A DNA stretch of 64,000 nt from Acidobacteriota bacterium (GCA_003223935.1 QHXQ01000043.1:1-64000), one strand, 5' to 3'; shown: positions 51,167 through 60,322, counted from the first letter of the stretch. A program made the numbers and translations. Notes: generated by a model from the sequence alone, not told the origin.

Positions 51167-52477
51167 CTAAGCCTTCATCGTGCTGAGTGTTTCGCTTGCG
51201 CCGATGCGCCGTGCGTTGACGCGCGCGTTCAAGTTGGCGATGCCTTCCATCTCGACGGCGCAGGCGACGCGGAAGAAGATGACGCCGTCGAGCCAATCGT
51301 AAGCGACGCCGTCGGGCGAATGCACCGCGACCGAGACGAAGTAGTGTTCTTGGCCGAGCCAACAGTTGAACGCAAACGTCGCCTCCAGCACATCGCCGCG
51401 TCGCGCCGCGCCAAGTTCAAGTCCGCGCTGCTCTGTATTCGTGCCATAGACGTTTAGCCCGTGCCGATTGCGGATCATAAAACCGCAGACCGGCCGCTCG
51501 ACATCTCGATGAAAGACGAAGCGCAGGCGGACGTAAACCTGTGCGCCTGACTCGACCAATTCGACGGGGCGCTCGTTCGCGTCCAACAACTCCGCAGAGA
51601 CGACTTCAGCATCGCCGTTGCCGTGCCGGTACTGATACTGCAAAGGCGCGCGCTCGATCTCCGTTGCTGCGCTTGCAAACGCGCCCGCGTCTTGTTGTCC
51701 ATCTGCGCCGGTCGGGCCGTGTTCGCTCTCTTTGTAAGCGGCCTCGCGCGCCATGATGATGCGCTGATAACGATTGAGCACGTCCATCGGCGCACCGTCC
51801 GCCAGCATCTCGCCTTGCGAGAGCAAGATCGCGCGCGAGCAGAGCGCGCGCACGAGCGTCGGCTCGTGTGAGACGAAGAGAATCGTTGTGCCGCGCTCCT
51901 GCATCTCCTTGATGCGGCGCACGCAGCGATGTTGAAAGATCGTGTCGCCGACCGACAGAGCTTCGTCAACGATCAGAATATCAGGATCAGTGTTGACCGC
52001 GATGGCGAAGGCGAGGCGCACGTACATGCCCGACGAATAGGTCTTGACGGGTTGATGAATAAAGTCGCCGATCTCCGCGAACCGTTCGATCAAAGGCAGC
52101 CGCGCTTCGGTCTCAAGCTTAGAGAAGCCCATCAGCGCCGCGTTCATGAAGACGTTCTCGATGCCGGTGAATTCGAGGTTGAAACCTGCGCCGAGTTCGA
52201 GCAGTGCCGCGACGCGCCCGTCAACCCAGACCTGCCCGTGCGTCGGATCGAGCGTGCCCGCGATGATCTGCAAGAGCGTTGACTTGCCACTGCCGTTCGG
52301 GCCGACGATCCCTGTCGTCGTGCCGCGCTCGACCTCGAAGCTTAACCCTTTGAGCGCCCAGAATTCTCGATGCCGCTTCAAACGCCCGCGCGTCAGCGAC
52401 TCCTTCAGCCGATCCACGGGCCGCTCATAGATGCGATACTGCTTCGCCACGCCCTCGACGCGCAGTGCGGTGCTCAT
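51167..52477 (-). CDS. wzt: Polysaccharide ABC transporter ATPase with C-terminal Wzt-type domain
   Basis: A 436-residue ATPase. Walker A GPNGSGKST, signature YSSGMYVRLAFA, Walker B ILIVDEALSVGD and the switch His in FVSHEP are all visible, so it should be active. After about residue 250 a linker leads to a beta-sandwich (VRLRFVFHRDVERPVCGFMI, LNVYGTNTE, FAFNCWLGQEHYFVSV), the Wzt-C carbohydrate-binding domain that selects finished, capped chains. With Wzm it exports lipid-linked polysaccharide. It begins a four-gene transcript (wzt, coiled coil, double GT, GT2) and diverges from wzm. Confidence 0.9.
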   Translation of the reverse strand: MSTALRVEGVAKQYRIYERPVDRLKESLTRGRLKRHREFWALKGLSFEVERGTTTGIVGPNGSGKSTLLQIIAGTLDPTHGQVWVDGRVAALLELGAGFNLEFTGIENVFMNAALMGFSKLETEARLPLIERFAEIGDFIHQPVKTYSSGMYVRLAFAIAVNTDPDILIVDEALSVGDTIFQHRCVRRIKEMQERGTTILFVSHEPTLVRALCSRAILLSQGEMLADGAPMDVLNRYQRIIMAREAAYKESEHGPTGADGQQDAGAFASAATEIERAPLQYQYRHGNGDAEVVSAELLDANERPVELVESGAQVYVRLRFVFHRDVERPVCGFMIRNRHGLNVYGTNTEQRGLELGAARRGDVLEATFAFNCWLGQEHYFVSVAVHSPDGVAYDWLDGVIFFRVACAVEMEGIANLNARVNARRIGASETLSTMKA

Positions 52478-52501
52478 GACGTGAGATTCTATAACAAGAA
52501 A

Positions 52502-52620
52502 GCGGCAGGCAGTAGGCAGAAGGTAGTAAGCAGAACGCGGTCAAGCTGATGATTAACCTCGCTGCTTGAAAGCCAGCGCTATTATCTTTTGCTTTCTGCC
52601 TTCCGCCTTCCACCTTCTCT
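52502..52620. repeat. Heptad-repeat inverted element H
   Basis: The left arm steps GCGGCAG, GCAGTAG, GCAGAAG, GTAGTAA, GCAGAAC from 52502. The right arm on the minus strand reads GTGGAAG, GCGGAAG, GCAGAAA. It fills most of the wzt-wzm divergent gap, so here it sits at start rather than stop codons. Confidence 0.8.
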
Positions 52621-52638
52621 TCGGTTACAATCCCGCGC

Positions 52639-53463
52639 ATGTTATCCGCACAGACAGCGCGGCGGGCGGTGTGGCGGCCGCTGTTTGAGTTGCCGCGCCG
52701 GTTTGAGTTGATCGAGTCGTTGGTGCGACGCGAGTTGGCGGCGCGTTATCGCGGGTCTGTGTTGGGTTTGGTCTGGACGGTCTTGACGCCGGCCGTGATG
52801 ATCGCGATCTACACGTTCATCTTCGCGGGCATCTTCGGCGCGCGCTTCGGCGCGCGCGGCACGACTTGGGATTACGCGCTCTATCTGTTCTGCGGATTGT
52901 TGCCGTGGATAGCGTTTCAAGAGTCTGTGCAGACGGCGGCGAACGTCGTCGTGGCGCACGCGAATCTGGTTAAGCGCGTGGTCTTTCCGCTCGAAGCGCT
53001 GCCGGTCGCGCAAGTCTTAGCGGCGCTCGTCACGCAAGTGTGCGGCACACTCGTGCTGCTCGTCGCGACTTTGATCATTCATCGTGAACTACACGCAACG
53101 CTCGCTTGGTGGCCCGTGCTGGTCGTACCGCAAGTGTTGGCGACACTCGGCGCGGCTTGGCTCGTCGCCTCATTGGGCGTGTTCCTGCGCGACACGGGAC
53201 AGGCGCTTGGGCTGTTGCTCATCGCGTGGATGTTTCTGACGCCGATCATCTATCCCGAAACGGTCGTGCCCGCGCGCTATCAAACGTTCATCAAACTGAA
53301 CCCGTTCACGCCGCTCGTGCGCAGCTACCGCCGCATCCTGCTCGAAGGCGCACCGCCCGACTGGGGCGGGCTGCTGTATTTCACCCTGTTCGCGCTCGCG
53401 CTCTTCATCCTCGGCTACTGGTGGTTCGCCAAGACGCGGCGCAACTTTGCCGATGTGATCTGA
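52639..53463 (+). CDS. wzm: Polysaccharide ABC transporter permease
   Basis: A 274-residue ABC-2 type permease with six membrane helices. The N-terminal coupling region VRRELAARYRGSVLGLVWTV and the segment NLVKRVVFPLEALPV are typical of Wzm/TagG proteins; the last helices include FLTPIIYP. It forms the channel for lipid-linked polysaccharide together with wzt. wzt lies divergently 161 bp away, an unusual arrangement because the pair is normally in one operon. No good binding site is seen. The next gene starts 45 bp downstream. Confidence 0.9.
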   Translation: MLSAQTARRAVWRPLFELPRRFELIESLVRRELAARYRGSVLGLVWTVLTPAVMIAIYTFIFAGIFGARFGARGTTWDYALYLFCGLLPWIAFQESVQTAANVVVAHANLVKRVVFPLEALPVAQVLAALVTQVCGTLVLLVATLIIHRELHATLAWWPVLVVPQVLATLGAAWLVASLGVFLRDTGQALGLLLIAWMFLTPIIYPETVVPARYQTFIKLNPFTPLVRSYRRILLEGAPPDWGGLLYFTLFALALFILGYWWFAKTRRNFADVI

Positions 53464-53508
53464 ATCGCGCCGCCCACGACATGCGTGCGGCGTGGACCGT
53501 TAATAGAC

Positions 53509-54600
53509 ATGCGACTATTCAAACAGCGCGCGCGCACACGCGCGATCCGGCGCGGGCTTGCGTTCATCTACGGCATAGCCTGCGACCCGGCGCACTTCGC
53601 CGACTACGGCAGCGACCTACTCAACTGCTTCTACTTCATCGCGGCCACTTCGCGCGACCCAGACCTGCGCCGCACCGCGCGCCGGATGGGCCGCGAGCGC
53701 GCGCGCCAGTGGCGGCGCGTTTGGCCCGCACTGCCGTCAGACGCAGACGCCGACACCATCCTCGATCTCATGCACGGCAGTCTCGCCGCCGACCTGCTCG
53801 GCGTCCGCGACCCCGCGTTCAAAGCGCAACTCCAACGGGCGGCGCGCAACTTCGACGCGCGCGACTACCTATGCTTCGAGCCGCAGCATGAGCCGCCGCC
53901 TGCGGACGTGCCTGATCAGTGCGATGGCTGCGGGCGTTGGCACAAGCGCGGGCGCAAAGCGTGTCGCCGCTGCCGCCGGCCGCTGACGATGTTGAGTCGC
54001 TACGGGGTCTGGTACGACGCGCTCAACCGGCTCTACACCGCATCACGTTATGGCGTCACGCTCGGCGCGCACTACACAGATGTGCTCAAGTGGCTGCCCA
54101 CGCTGCGTCCGTATCGCGGGCGCGAGCGCGACCGCAACCCTGATTTTTACGACAGCGTCTATGCCGTCACACATCTCATCTACACGTTGAACGGCTTCAG
54201 CCGCTACCGGCTCGATCCGCGCTGGCTGCCTGCTGAGTTCGCGTTTTTGCAACGGCACGTGGCGACGGCCATCGCGATGAAGGACGCAGAGATGTGCGGC
54301 GAGTTGCTCGACACACTGAAGTCTTTCGGTTTGACGGATGCCGATCCGTTACTGCGCAAAGGACTTGATTATCTGTTGGCACAGCAGAACGGGGACGGCA
54401 GTTGGGGCGACACTGACACGGACGACGACGACATCTACGCGCGCTATCATCCGACGTGGACGGCGATTGACGGCTTGCGTGATTATGCTTGGCGCGGTCT
54501 GCGGCTCAGTCTGCCCAAGCTCGCGCCACTGCTCGCGCGCTTGAACGAAACTCAGGCGTCGCCCGCGACACCCAAGAGAAACTCAACGTCGCGCAAGTAG
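53509..54600 (+). CDS. Uncharacterised protein with zinc-ribbon and QW-like motif (paralogue 1)
   Basis: About 363 residues, no signal peptide. The N-terminal half is helical (TRAIRRGLAFIYGIACDP, RRTARRMGRERARQWRR). A knuckle with four Cys follows: CDGCGR and CRRCRRP. The C-terminal half has ARYGV-like helices and the motif QQNGDGSWGDTD, which resembles the QW motif of terpene cyclases and other alpha-alpha barrels, then YHPTWTAIDGL. I know no named family. The start ATG at 53509 is chosen over an upstream GTG. It lies between wzm and its own exported paralogue; a role in glycan or lipid processing is only suggested by the context. Confidence 0.65.
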   Translation: MRLFKQRARTRAIRRGLAFIYGIACDPAHFADYGSDLLNCFYFIAATSRDPDLRRTARRMGRERARQWRRVWPALPSDADADTILDLMHGSLAADLLGVRDPAFKAQLQRAARNFDARDYLCFEPQHEPPPADVPDQCDGCGRWHKRGRKACRRCRRPLTMLSRYGVWYDALNRLYTASRYGVTLGAHYTDVLKWLPTLRPYRGRERDRNPDFYDSVYAVTHLIYTLNGFSRYRLDPRWLPAEFAFLQRHVATAIAMKDAEMCGELLDTLKSFGLTDADPLLRKGLDYLLAQQNGDGSWGDTDTDDDDIYARYHPTWTAIDGLRDYAWRGLRLSLPKLAPLLARLNETQASPATPKRNSTSRK

Positions 54601-54628
54601 CCTGCTTGCGCGCACCGTCTAAGCGATC

Positions 54629-55852
54629 ATGTACAGCAAAACGATCATGCACAGCAACATACTCCGCCTGTCGTTGCTGCTCGCGCTCGCCGGCACATGC
54701 CTGTCGCCCGCGCACAGCGCGCAGGCAAGTCGAGCAGCAACACGCACGCGCGCCAAAGCGCAGGTCGCGGCGGCGCGCAGTCGCCCGCTCTGGCCCGGCG
54801 CGCGTTTCACGGAAGCGGCGCGCGCGCGTGCCATCCGGCGCGGCTTGCGCTTCATCTATCGCACCGCGCTGGGCCGCGCCAACTTCGACCGGTACGGCGA
54901 CGACTATCTCTGGTGCTTCTACACCATCTCGGCCACGGTTGACGATCCAGTTGTGCAGCGCACGGCACAGCGCATGGGCGTCGAGCGTGCGCGCCTGTGG
55001 CGGCGACTTCATCGCACGCTGCCGGACGACGCGGATGCGGCGACCATCGAGGACTATGTTAGCGGCAGCGATGCGGCGGACAGTCTGGGCGTGCGCGACG
55101 AACAGATGAAGCAGACATTAGAGCGCGTCGCCGGCCGTTTTCCGGCGCGTGATTATCTCTCGTTCGATCCATTGAGCGAGCCACCGCCGACGGACGTGCC
55201 CGATGAATGCGCATACGATGGCGCACAGAATCCGCGCGGGGCGAAGGTGTGCCGCGTCTGCCACCGGCCGCTGCAAATGAAGACGCGCTACGACGTGTGG
55301 TACGACGCGCTCATCACCGCTTACACCGGCGACCGCTACGGCGTCATGCTGGGCGCGCATTATGCAGACGTGCTCAAGTGGTTGCCCACCTTGCGCCCGT
55401 ACCCCGTGCACGCACGCGGCGAAGACTTCTACGACTCGGTCTATGCCATCGCGCACATCGTCTATACGCTAAACGACTACAACCAAGCACAACTCTCGCC
55501 GCGCCTGCTGCCCGCCGAATATGAGTTCTTGCGCGCGCACCTGCGCGACGGCGTCGCCCTCAAAGACACGGACATGCTCGGCGAGATGATGGACTCGTTG
55601 CGCGCCTTCGGCGTGACCGAAGATGATCCGGATTTGCGCGCCGCGATTGAATTCTATCTCACGCATCAGAACCGCGACGGTAGTTGGGGCGACACGGATG
55701 AGGCCGACATCTACGACCGTTATCACCCGACATGGAACGCCATCGACGGTCTCAGTCGCTACCGTTGGCGCGGCACAGGCTTGAGCCATCCCGAACTGAA
55801 GCCGCTCTTAGAGCAATGGGCGGAGCAGGTTGAATCGCGTCAAGCGCGCTAA
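54629..55852 (+). CDS. Exported paralogue of the preceding gene (paralogue 2)
   Basis: 407 residues. It differs from paralogue 1 by a signal peptide (LRLSLLLALAGTCLSPAHSA) and a basic linker. The conserved body is the same: RAIRRGLRFIYRTALG, RTAQRMGVERARLWRR, YDVWYDAL, and the QW-like HQNRDGSWGDTD with YHPTWNAIDGLSRYRW. The zinc knuckle has lost one Cys pair: CAYDGA has one Cys, and KVCRVCHRP keeps two. One copy therefore seems cytoplasmic and the other exported. It could start at either of two Met (54629 or 54647). Both copies may be enzymes with an alpha-alpha barrel; substrate unknown. Confidence 0.65.
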   Translation: MYSKTIMHSNILRLSLLLALAGTCLSPAHSAQASRAATRTRAKAQVAAARSRPLWPGARFTEAARARAIRRGLRFIYRTALGRANFDRYGDDYLWCFYTISATVDDPVVQRTAQRMGVERARLWRRLHRTLPDDADAATIEDYVSGSDAADSLGVRDEQMKQTLERVAGRFPARDYLSFDPLSEPPPTDVPDECAYDGAQNPRGAKVCRVCHRPLQMKTRYDVWYDALITAYTGDRYGVMLGAHYADVLKWLPTLRPYPVHARGEDFYDSVYAIAHIVYTLNDYNQAQLSPRLLPAEYEFLRAHLRDGVALKDTDMLGEMMDSLRAFGVTEDDPDLRAAIEFYLTHQNRDGSWGDTDEADIYDRYHPTWNAIDGLSRYRWRGTGLSHPELKPLLEQWAEQVESRQAR

Positions 55853-55908
55853 GGATAAAAACTATAGCGGTTTGCGATTGAATGTAGCCGCTTCGGCAGG
55901 GCGGCCAA

Positions 55909-56049
55909 GTCAGTACCGCCTGCGGTAGCGGGCGGGTCGTCAACATAAAGACCCGCCCGCTACCGCAGGCGGTTCGTCAACATAAAGACCCGCCCGCTAC
56001 CGCAGGCGGTTCGTCAACATAAAGACCCGCCCGCTACCGCAGGCGGTTC
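55909..56049. repeat. REP element with three tandem 37-bp right arms
   Basis: The left arm 55909-55938 (CCGCCTGCGGTAGCGGG core) is followed by three 37-bp direct copies starting at 55939, 55976 and 56013. Each contains the inverted core plus GTCAACATAAAG. The arms belong to the same family as 5680-5772, where only one right arm exists. It lies between the convergent paralogue 2 and the O-antigen ligase gene. Confidence 0.88.
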
Positions 56050-56108
56050 TGACACCAGTTACACTCAATTGCAATTCGCTATTCGTGCGGCTTCGTGTGA
56101 TTTCGTGG

Positions 56109-57620
56109 TTAATGCCTTTTTATTCTTACTTCTTCGTCCGTTGTTACCCTGACAACCGCGCCCATCAGCCACCAGAGCATGAGTGTGACTTCGGCGTCGC
56201 CGAAATTGTAGTTGACGAGCGAACTGGCAAAGAAGCCTGCGAGTGCGCCGGTTGCGCCGAGCAGGAGTCCGTGCGCGGCGGCGTCTGTAGCGGTGCGCCA
56301 GATGCGTTCGGCGCGCGTGGTCATGAGCCAGAAGGTGAGGATGAGCCAGAGCCAGAGGATGAGCGCGGGGATGCCTCTGTCGAAAGCGAGTTGGATGGGC
56401 GTCGAGTGCGCGTGCAGCATATCTGTGCCGGGGAAGCCCCACTCGTGCCAGTGTCGGTGCACCGCGTCCATACCGTGCCCGAAGATGGGATGCAAGGGGA
56501 TGCGCGTGAGCGCGACGCGCGCGACTTCAAAGCGCAACTGCGCGCTCGCGTCCTGCAAGTGGAGCGCGCCGCTTGCGCGTGTGCGCCAGACGGCGAACGC
56601 GCCGAGCGCGCAGACGAGCACGATGATGCACGCGACCGCGATGCGTGCGCGTGTTGATGTAACTCCGCGCCACAAGAGCACACACGCGCCGACGACGAAA
56701 GCGACGAGCACTGTGCGCATTGCCGTCAACGCGATGCCGATGGCGAGCAGGACGAAGGCTGCGGCGTAGAGTGCGATGATAAGGCGCGTGTGCGATGAGC
56801 GTCGGTCGCGTCGTTGGAGATGTGCGAGTGCAAAGCCCAATGCGAGTTGCGCGAGGATTTGGAGTAGCTCGGCGAAGGTCTCGTAGTGGCGCGTCCAGCC
56901 TGAAGCGCGGAAGCGATGCGTGCGCCGTGTGCCGTAGATGCCTGCGGGCGGCGTTGAAGTTTTCATCGCATCGGTTACTGCCGGCCCCGTCCATTCAACG
57001 TGTTCGCCGTGCGTGATGACACTTAGACGCAAAGGCATGCCCACAGGCGCACGGCGGATCGCGTCTGTGAGTTCCGCCATTGAGTTGATGCGCTGCTCGT
57101 TGACGCGCCAGATACAGTCGCCCGTCTGTAGTTGCGTCGCCCCGCGAAGTGGACTGTCGGGTGCGATGGTCTCAATGATGACGCCGCGCCCGCGCACGAC
57201 ATCAAGCACGCTCCACACGACGCCCGCCACGCCCGACATGATCAGCAAACTTGCGAGCAAGACGGCCGTGCGGCGCGTGATGACGGCTTGCACGAGATAG
57301 TAGATGAGAAACGTGCTGACCGAGATGAGCTTCAACAGACTGATGCGCGGTTCGGCCGAAAAGGCGGCCGAGAGCACGCTCCAAGCGAAGAAGAGCCAGA
57401 GCGGCAGATCGAGCGCGGTGCGGCGAATGCCTGTCTGGCGCGTGATGATGGTGCGCGCCAGCCAGCCCGCGATGAGCAGCGACAGAGCGAACCAAGAGGC
57501 GGCAATCGAGTGCGGCGCGAAGATGGCGTAGAGAAACAGCCCCGCGAGTGCGGTGCGCTCCGCGAATCGCGTGGCGCGAGCACGAGGTGGCGCGGGCGTA
57601 TCTATGGCATTTGCGGCCAA
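56109..57620 (-). CDS. O-antigen ligase family protein with PDZ insert
   Basis: A 503-residue polytopic protein of the O-antigen ligase / polymerase (WaaL, Wzy_C) family. The second half has the large periplasmic loop with an Arg (WTRHYETFAELLQ) and the catalytic His region MLHAHSTPIQLAFDRGIPAL. It transfers undecaprenyl-linked polysaccharide to a lipid or protein acceptor outside the inner membrane. Between helices at about residues 140-210 sits a PDZ-like domain (VIIETIAPDSPLRGATQLQT, GDCIWRVNEQRINSMAELTD, then PLRLSVITHG). The TTG at 57620 is taken, with AGGA about 14 bases upstream. It stands at the end of the glycan locus. Confidence 0.82.
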   Translation of the reverse strand: MAANAIDTPAPPRARATRFAERTALAGLFLYAIFAPHSIAASWFALSLLIAGWLARTIITRQTGIRRTALDLPLWLFFAWSVLSAAFSAEPRISLLKLISVSTFLIYYLVQAVITRRTAVLLASLLIMSGVAGVVWSVLDVVRGRGVIIETIAPDSPLRGATQLQTGDCIWRVNEQRINSMAELTDAIRRAPVGMPLRLSVITHGEHVEWTGPAVTDAMKTSTPPAGIYGTRRTHRFRASGWTRHYETFAELLQILAQLALGFALAHLQRRDRRSSHTRLIIALYAAAFVLLAIGIALTAMRTVLVAFVVGACVLLWRGVTSTRARIAVACIIVLVCALGAFAVWRTRASGALHLQDASAQLRFEVARVALTRIPLHPIFGHGMDAVHRHWHEWGFPGTDMLHAHSTPIQLAFDRGIPALILWLWLILTFWLMTTRAERIWRTATDAAAHGLLLGATGALAGFFASSLVNYNFGDAEVTLMLWWLMGAVVRVTTDEEVRIKRH

Positions 57621-57745
57621 GCGAGTCAGTTCATCCTTTGCGCGTGTGCGCCGGCTAAAGTCTGGTTTCGGGTCGGTGCAAGCCGCGCTCGCAGTTGATT
57701 GAAAAAAGCGTTGTTGACGCTCATTGTCGGCGCGTGCTAACGTTA

Positions 57746-57791
57746 AAAACTGCCCGTCCCCCTCGGGTGTCGGGGCTGGGGGTGGGCGGTT
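57746..57791. other. GC-rich hairpin in the divergent gap
   Basis: AAACTGCCC at 57746-57754 and GGGCGGTTT at 57783-57791 pair with one wobble, and an inner CCCCC/GGGGG stem adds to it. It lies about 90 bases before the TPR gene and 125 bases from the ligase gene start, so it is not at a 3' end. It may be a leader structure. Confidence 0.4.
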
Positions 57792-57880
57792 TCTTCAGGG
57801 CAGAGTCACACATTTACAGGTCTCCTCGTGCCGCCACGCCCGCGCCCTAAAACCCGCGTGTGACCTAAAGTTTAAGCTAC

Positions 57881-60322
57881 ATGGCATTCGATAAGGCAAA
57901 GGCTGTTCACGCGGCTGAGAAATATCTCACGCAAGGCAAGATCGCATCTGCCGTGCAGGAGTATCGTCGCATCGCGGATGCCGACCCGGACGACTTCACC
58001 GCGCTCAATACGCTCGGCGATCTCTACGCGCGTCTCGATAAAAAGGCGGAAGCCGTCCAATGCTTCGTCCTCGTCGCCGATCATTACCGCGAACAGGGCT
58101 TTGCCCTCAAGGCCATCGCCATCTACAAGAAGGTCGCGCGCCTGCGCCCCGACGAGTTGACGGTCGCGCAGAAACTCGCCGCACTCTACGAGCAACAAGG
58201 GTTGATAGTCGAGGCCCGCGCGCAGTATCTACTCATCGCCGACGCCTGCGCGCGCGCCCATCAGACGCGCGACGCGCTCGAAGCCTTGCGCCGCACGGCC
58301 GATCTCGATCCGCAAAACGCGGAGATACGCCTGCGCCTCGCCGAAGGTTTTATGCGCGAGGTGATGCACGACGAAGCGGCCGAAGCGTTCGCTGAAGCGG
58401 GCACGCGCCTGCACGCGCGCAACGATTATCAAGGTGCGCTCAAAGCCTTCACGATGGCGCACGATCTGCGTCCTCACAGTCACGCGATCTTGCAGGGCTT
58501 GGTGGATGCAAACATCGCGCTCGGTGCGATGGAAGAGGCCGCCTCGGTGCTCGAAGCGGCGGTCGCGCAGATGCCCGGCGACACGGAGTTGCACGCGATG
58601 TTGGCGCGCGTCTATCTCGACGCGGAGGATGCGCCCGCCGCCGACCGTGCCGCCGAAAAACTGGTCGAAGCCGATCAATCGAACTATCCGCTGCTCTTCG
58701 AGGTCGCGCAGCTATACTTGCAACAGGGCGACTCACACGCGGCCGTGCGCGCGCTTACACGCGCCGTCGAGCCTGCGCTCGCCAAGCGACAAGAGAAGCA
58801 GTTACTCGAACTCTTGAACGGCGCGCTCGCGCGCGATCCCGAAAACACCGAAGCGTTGCGCCTGCTGCTGCGCATCTATACTTGGCAGCGCGACGACGAC
58901 CGCATGCGCATCGCGCTCGAACGGCTGGCCGAAGCCGCGCAAGCGCAGGAACTCTACGAAGAAGAACGCAACGCGCTCGAACATCTCGTCCGGCTCGTGC
59001 CCTTCGATCAAAGTTACGCCGAACGGCTTACCACCTTAAACGAGATACTCGGCGCCGACGCGCCCAGCGCCGACGTGCCGCGCACAGAGACAGCGACGCT
59101 GCCTTTGAGCGAGTCGGCGCAAGCGCCGCCAGCGATGGAAGAGCCGACTGAGTCTGCTTTGCCCGTCGCAGAGGCGCAGACGCCGACGATTGAAGCGCCG
59201 GCCTTCGGCGATCTGTTTGAGCCGAACAGCGTCGCGCCCGAAACGTTCACCGTGCCGTCCGTGTCGAGTGCGACGACGCCCGCGCCGCCAAGTGAGTTTG
59301 AGTTTCATGCTGCCGCCCCGCTTGAAGAGACCAAGCCGCACGCCGATCCAAGCGCCTCGTTCGCCGATCTCAACGAAGAGTTTGCCGACCACGCCGCGCC
59401 GGCCGTCGCGGTCGAGCCGACGATTGATTTCACTGTGCCGTTCGAGCGCGGCGGCGATGATGAGCAAGAGATTCACGTCAGCAGTCCGCTCGATGCGTCC
59501 GTGTTGAGCGGGCCGGCGGACGCCGCCACGACCGGCGACGAGCGCGTGCAGGCGCTGCTCGCGCAGGAGTTGGAGAGCGTTGATTATTATCTCGCGCAAG
59601 GTTACACAGACATCGCGCGCGATACGCTCGACATGCTTGAGCGGCAATACGGCGCAAGGGTAGAGATCAGCGACCGCCGCCAGCGTTTGCAGACAGCTCA
59701 ACAAACTGCGAGCGACGCGAGCGACGCGACCGACGTGCCGCCCATTTTCGAGATGCCGTTTGCGCCGCCGACAAGCGCTGAGCTTGTGACGGCAACGCCA
59801 ACGAACGGTGCGCAGTCGAAGCCGCAAGCGAGTCCGTCAGTGCTCGACCCCGGTCTCGCCGCCGTCTTCGACGAGTTTCGCAGTTCGGTCGAAGAGGATA
59901 CGGAGACGTCGAGCGCGGCCGACTATGAGACGCATTACAACACTGGGCTGGCCTACATGGAGATGGGCATGATCGATCTGGCGGTCGAAGAGTTTCAGAC
60001 GGCCGTCGCGCTGGTCGCGCCGCAAGATGGCACGCCGCGTTATCTGCAATGCTGCAACCTGCTCGGTCATTGCTTCATACAGCAAAACTTGGCCCGTGCC
60101 GCCGCGCTCTGGTTTCAAAAAGGTCTCGCTGCGCCCGGCCACAGTGAAGAGGAATATCAGGCGCTCCGCTACGAACTCGGCACAGCCTACGAACAGTTGG
60201 GCGAGCTTGACCGCGCCATTGATACCTTCCAAGAAGTTTACGGTATAGATGTCTCCTATCGCGGCGTCGCCGACAGACTCAGAGAGTTGCAAGCGCAAAA
60301 GACAGTGATGAGTGACAAGTGA
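57881..60322 (+). CDS. Large TPR-repeat protein
   Basis: A 813-residue soluble protein. Residues 1-390 are a chain of tetratricopeptide repeats (ALNTLGDLYARLDKKAEAVQ, AIAIYKKVARLRPDELTVAQ and more). The middle (about 400-640) is a low-complexity Ala/Pro/Glu/Thr stretch. The end (about 675-800) has further TPRs (HYNTGLAYMEMGMIDLAVEE, YELGTAYEQLGELDRAIDTF). Such proteins build scaffolds for complexes; no catalytic domain is seen. The last residues (about KTVMSDK) and the stop come from heptad element I. Confidence 0.85.
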   Translation: MAFDKAKAVHAAEKYLTQGKIASAVQEYRRIADADPDDFTALNTLGDLYARLDKKAEAVQCFVLVADHYREQGFALKAIAIYKKVARLRPDELTVAQKLAALYEQQGLIVEARAQYLLIADACARAHQTRDALEALRRTADLDPQNAEIRLRLAEGFMREVMHDEAAEAFAEAGTRLHARNDYQGALKAFTMAHDLRPHSHAILQGLVDANIALGAMEEAASVLEAAVAQMPGDTELHAMLARVYLDAEDAPAADRAAEKLVEADQSNYPLLFEVAQLYLQQGDSHAAVRALTRAVEPALAKRQEKQLLELLNGALARDPENTEALRLLLRIYTWQRDDDRMRIALERLAEAAQAQELYEEERNALEHLVRLVPFDQSYAERLTTLNEILGADAPSADVPRTETATLPLSESAQAPPAMEEPTESALPVAEAQTPTIEAPAFGDLFEPNSVAPETFTVPSVSSATTPAPPSEFEFHAAAPLEETKPHADPSASFADLNEEFADHAAPAVAVEPTIDFTVPFERGGDDEQEIHVSSPLDASVLSGPADAATTGDERVQALLAQELESVDYYLAQGYTDIARDTLDMLERQYGARVEISDRRQRLQTAQQTASDASDATDVPPIFEMPFAPPTSAELVTATPTNGAQSKPQASPSVLDPGLAAVFDEFRSSVEEDTETSSAADYETHYNTGLAYMEMGMIDLAVEEFQTAVALVAPQDGTPRYLQCCNLLGHCFIQQNLARAAALWFQKGLAAPGHSEEEYQALRYELGTAYEQLGELDRAIDTFQEVYGIDVSYRGVADRLRELQAQKTVMSDK

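Noticed and set aside
55939-56049. Three direct 37-bp repeats as a possible CRISPR array
   Set aside because: The copies are back to back without unique spacers, and the core is a REP arm that also occurs at 5680-5772. No cas gene is present.
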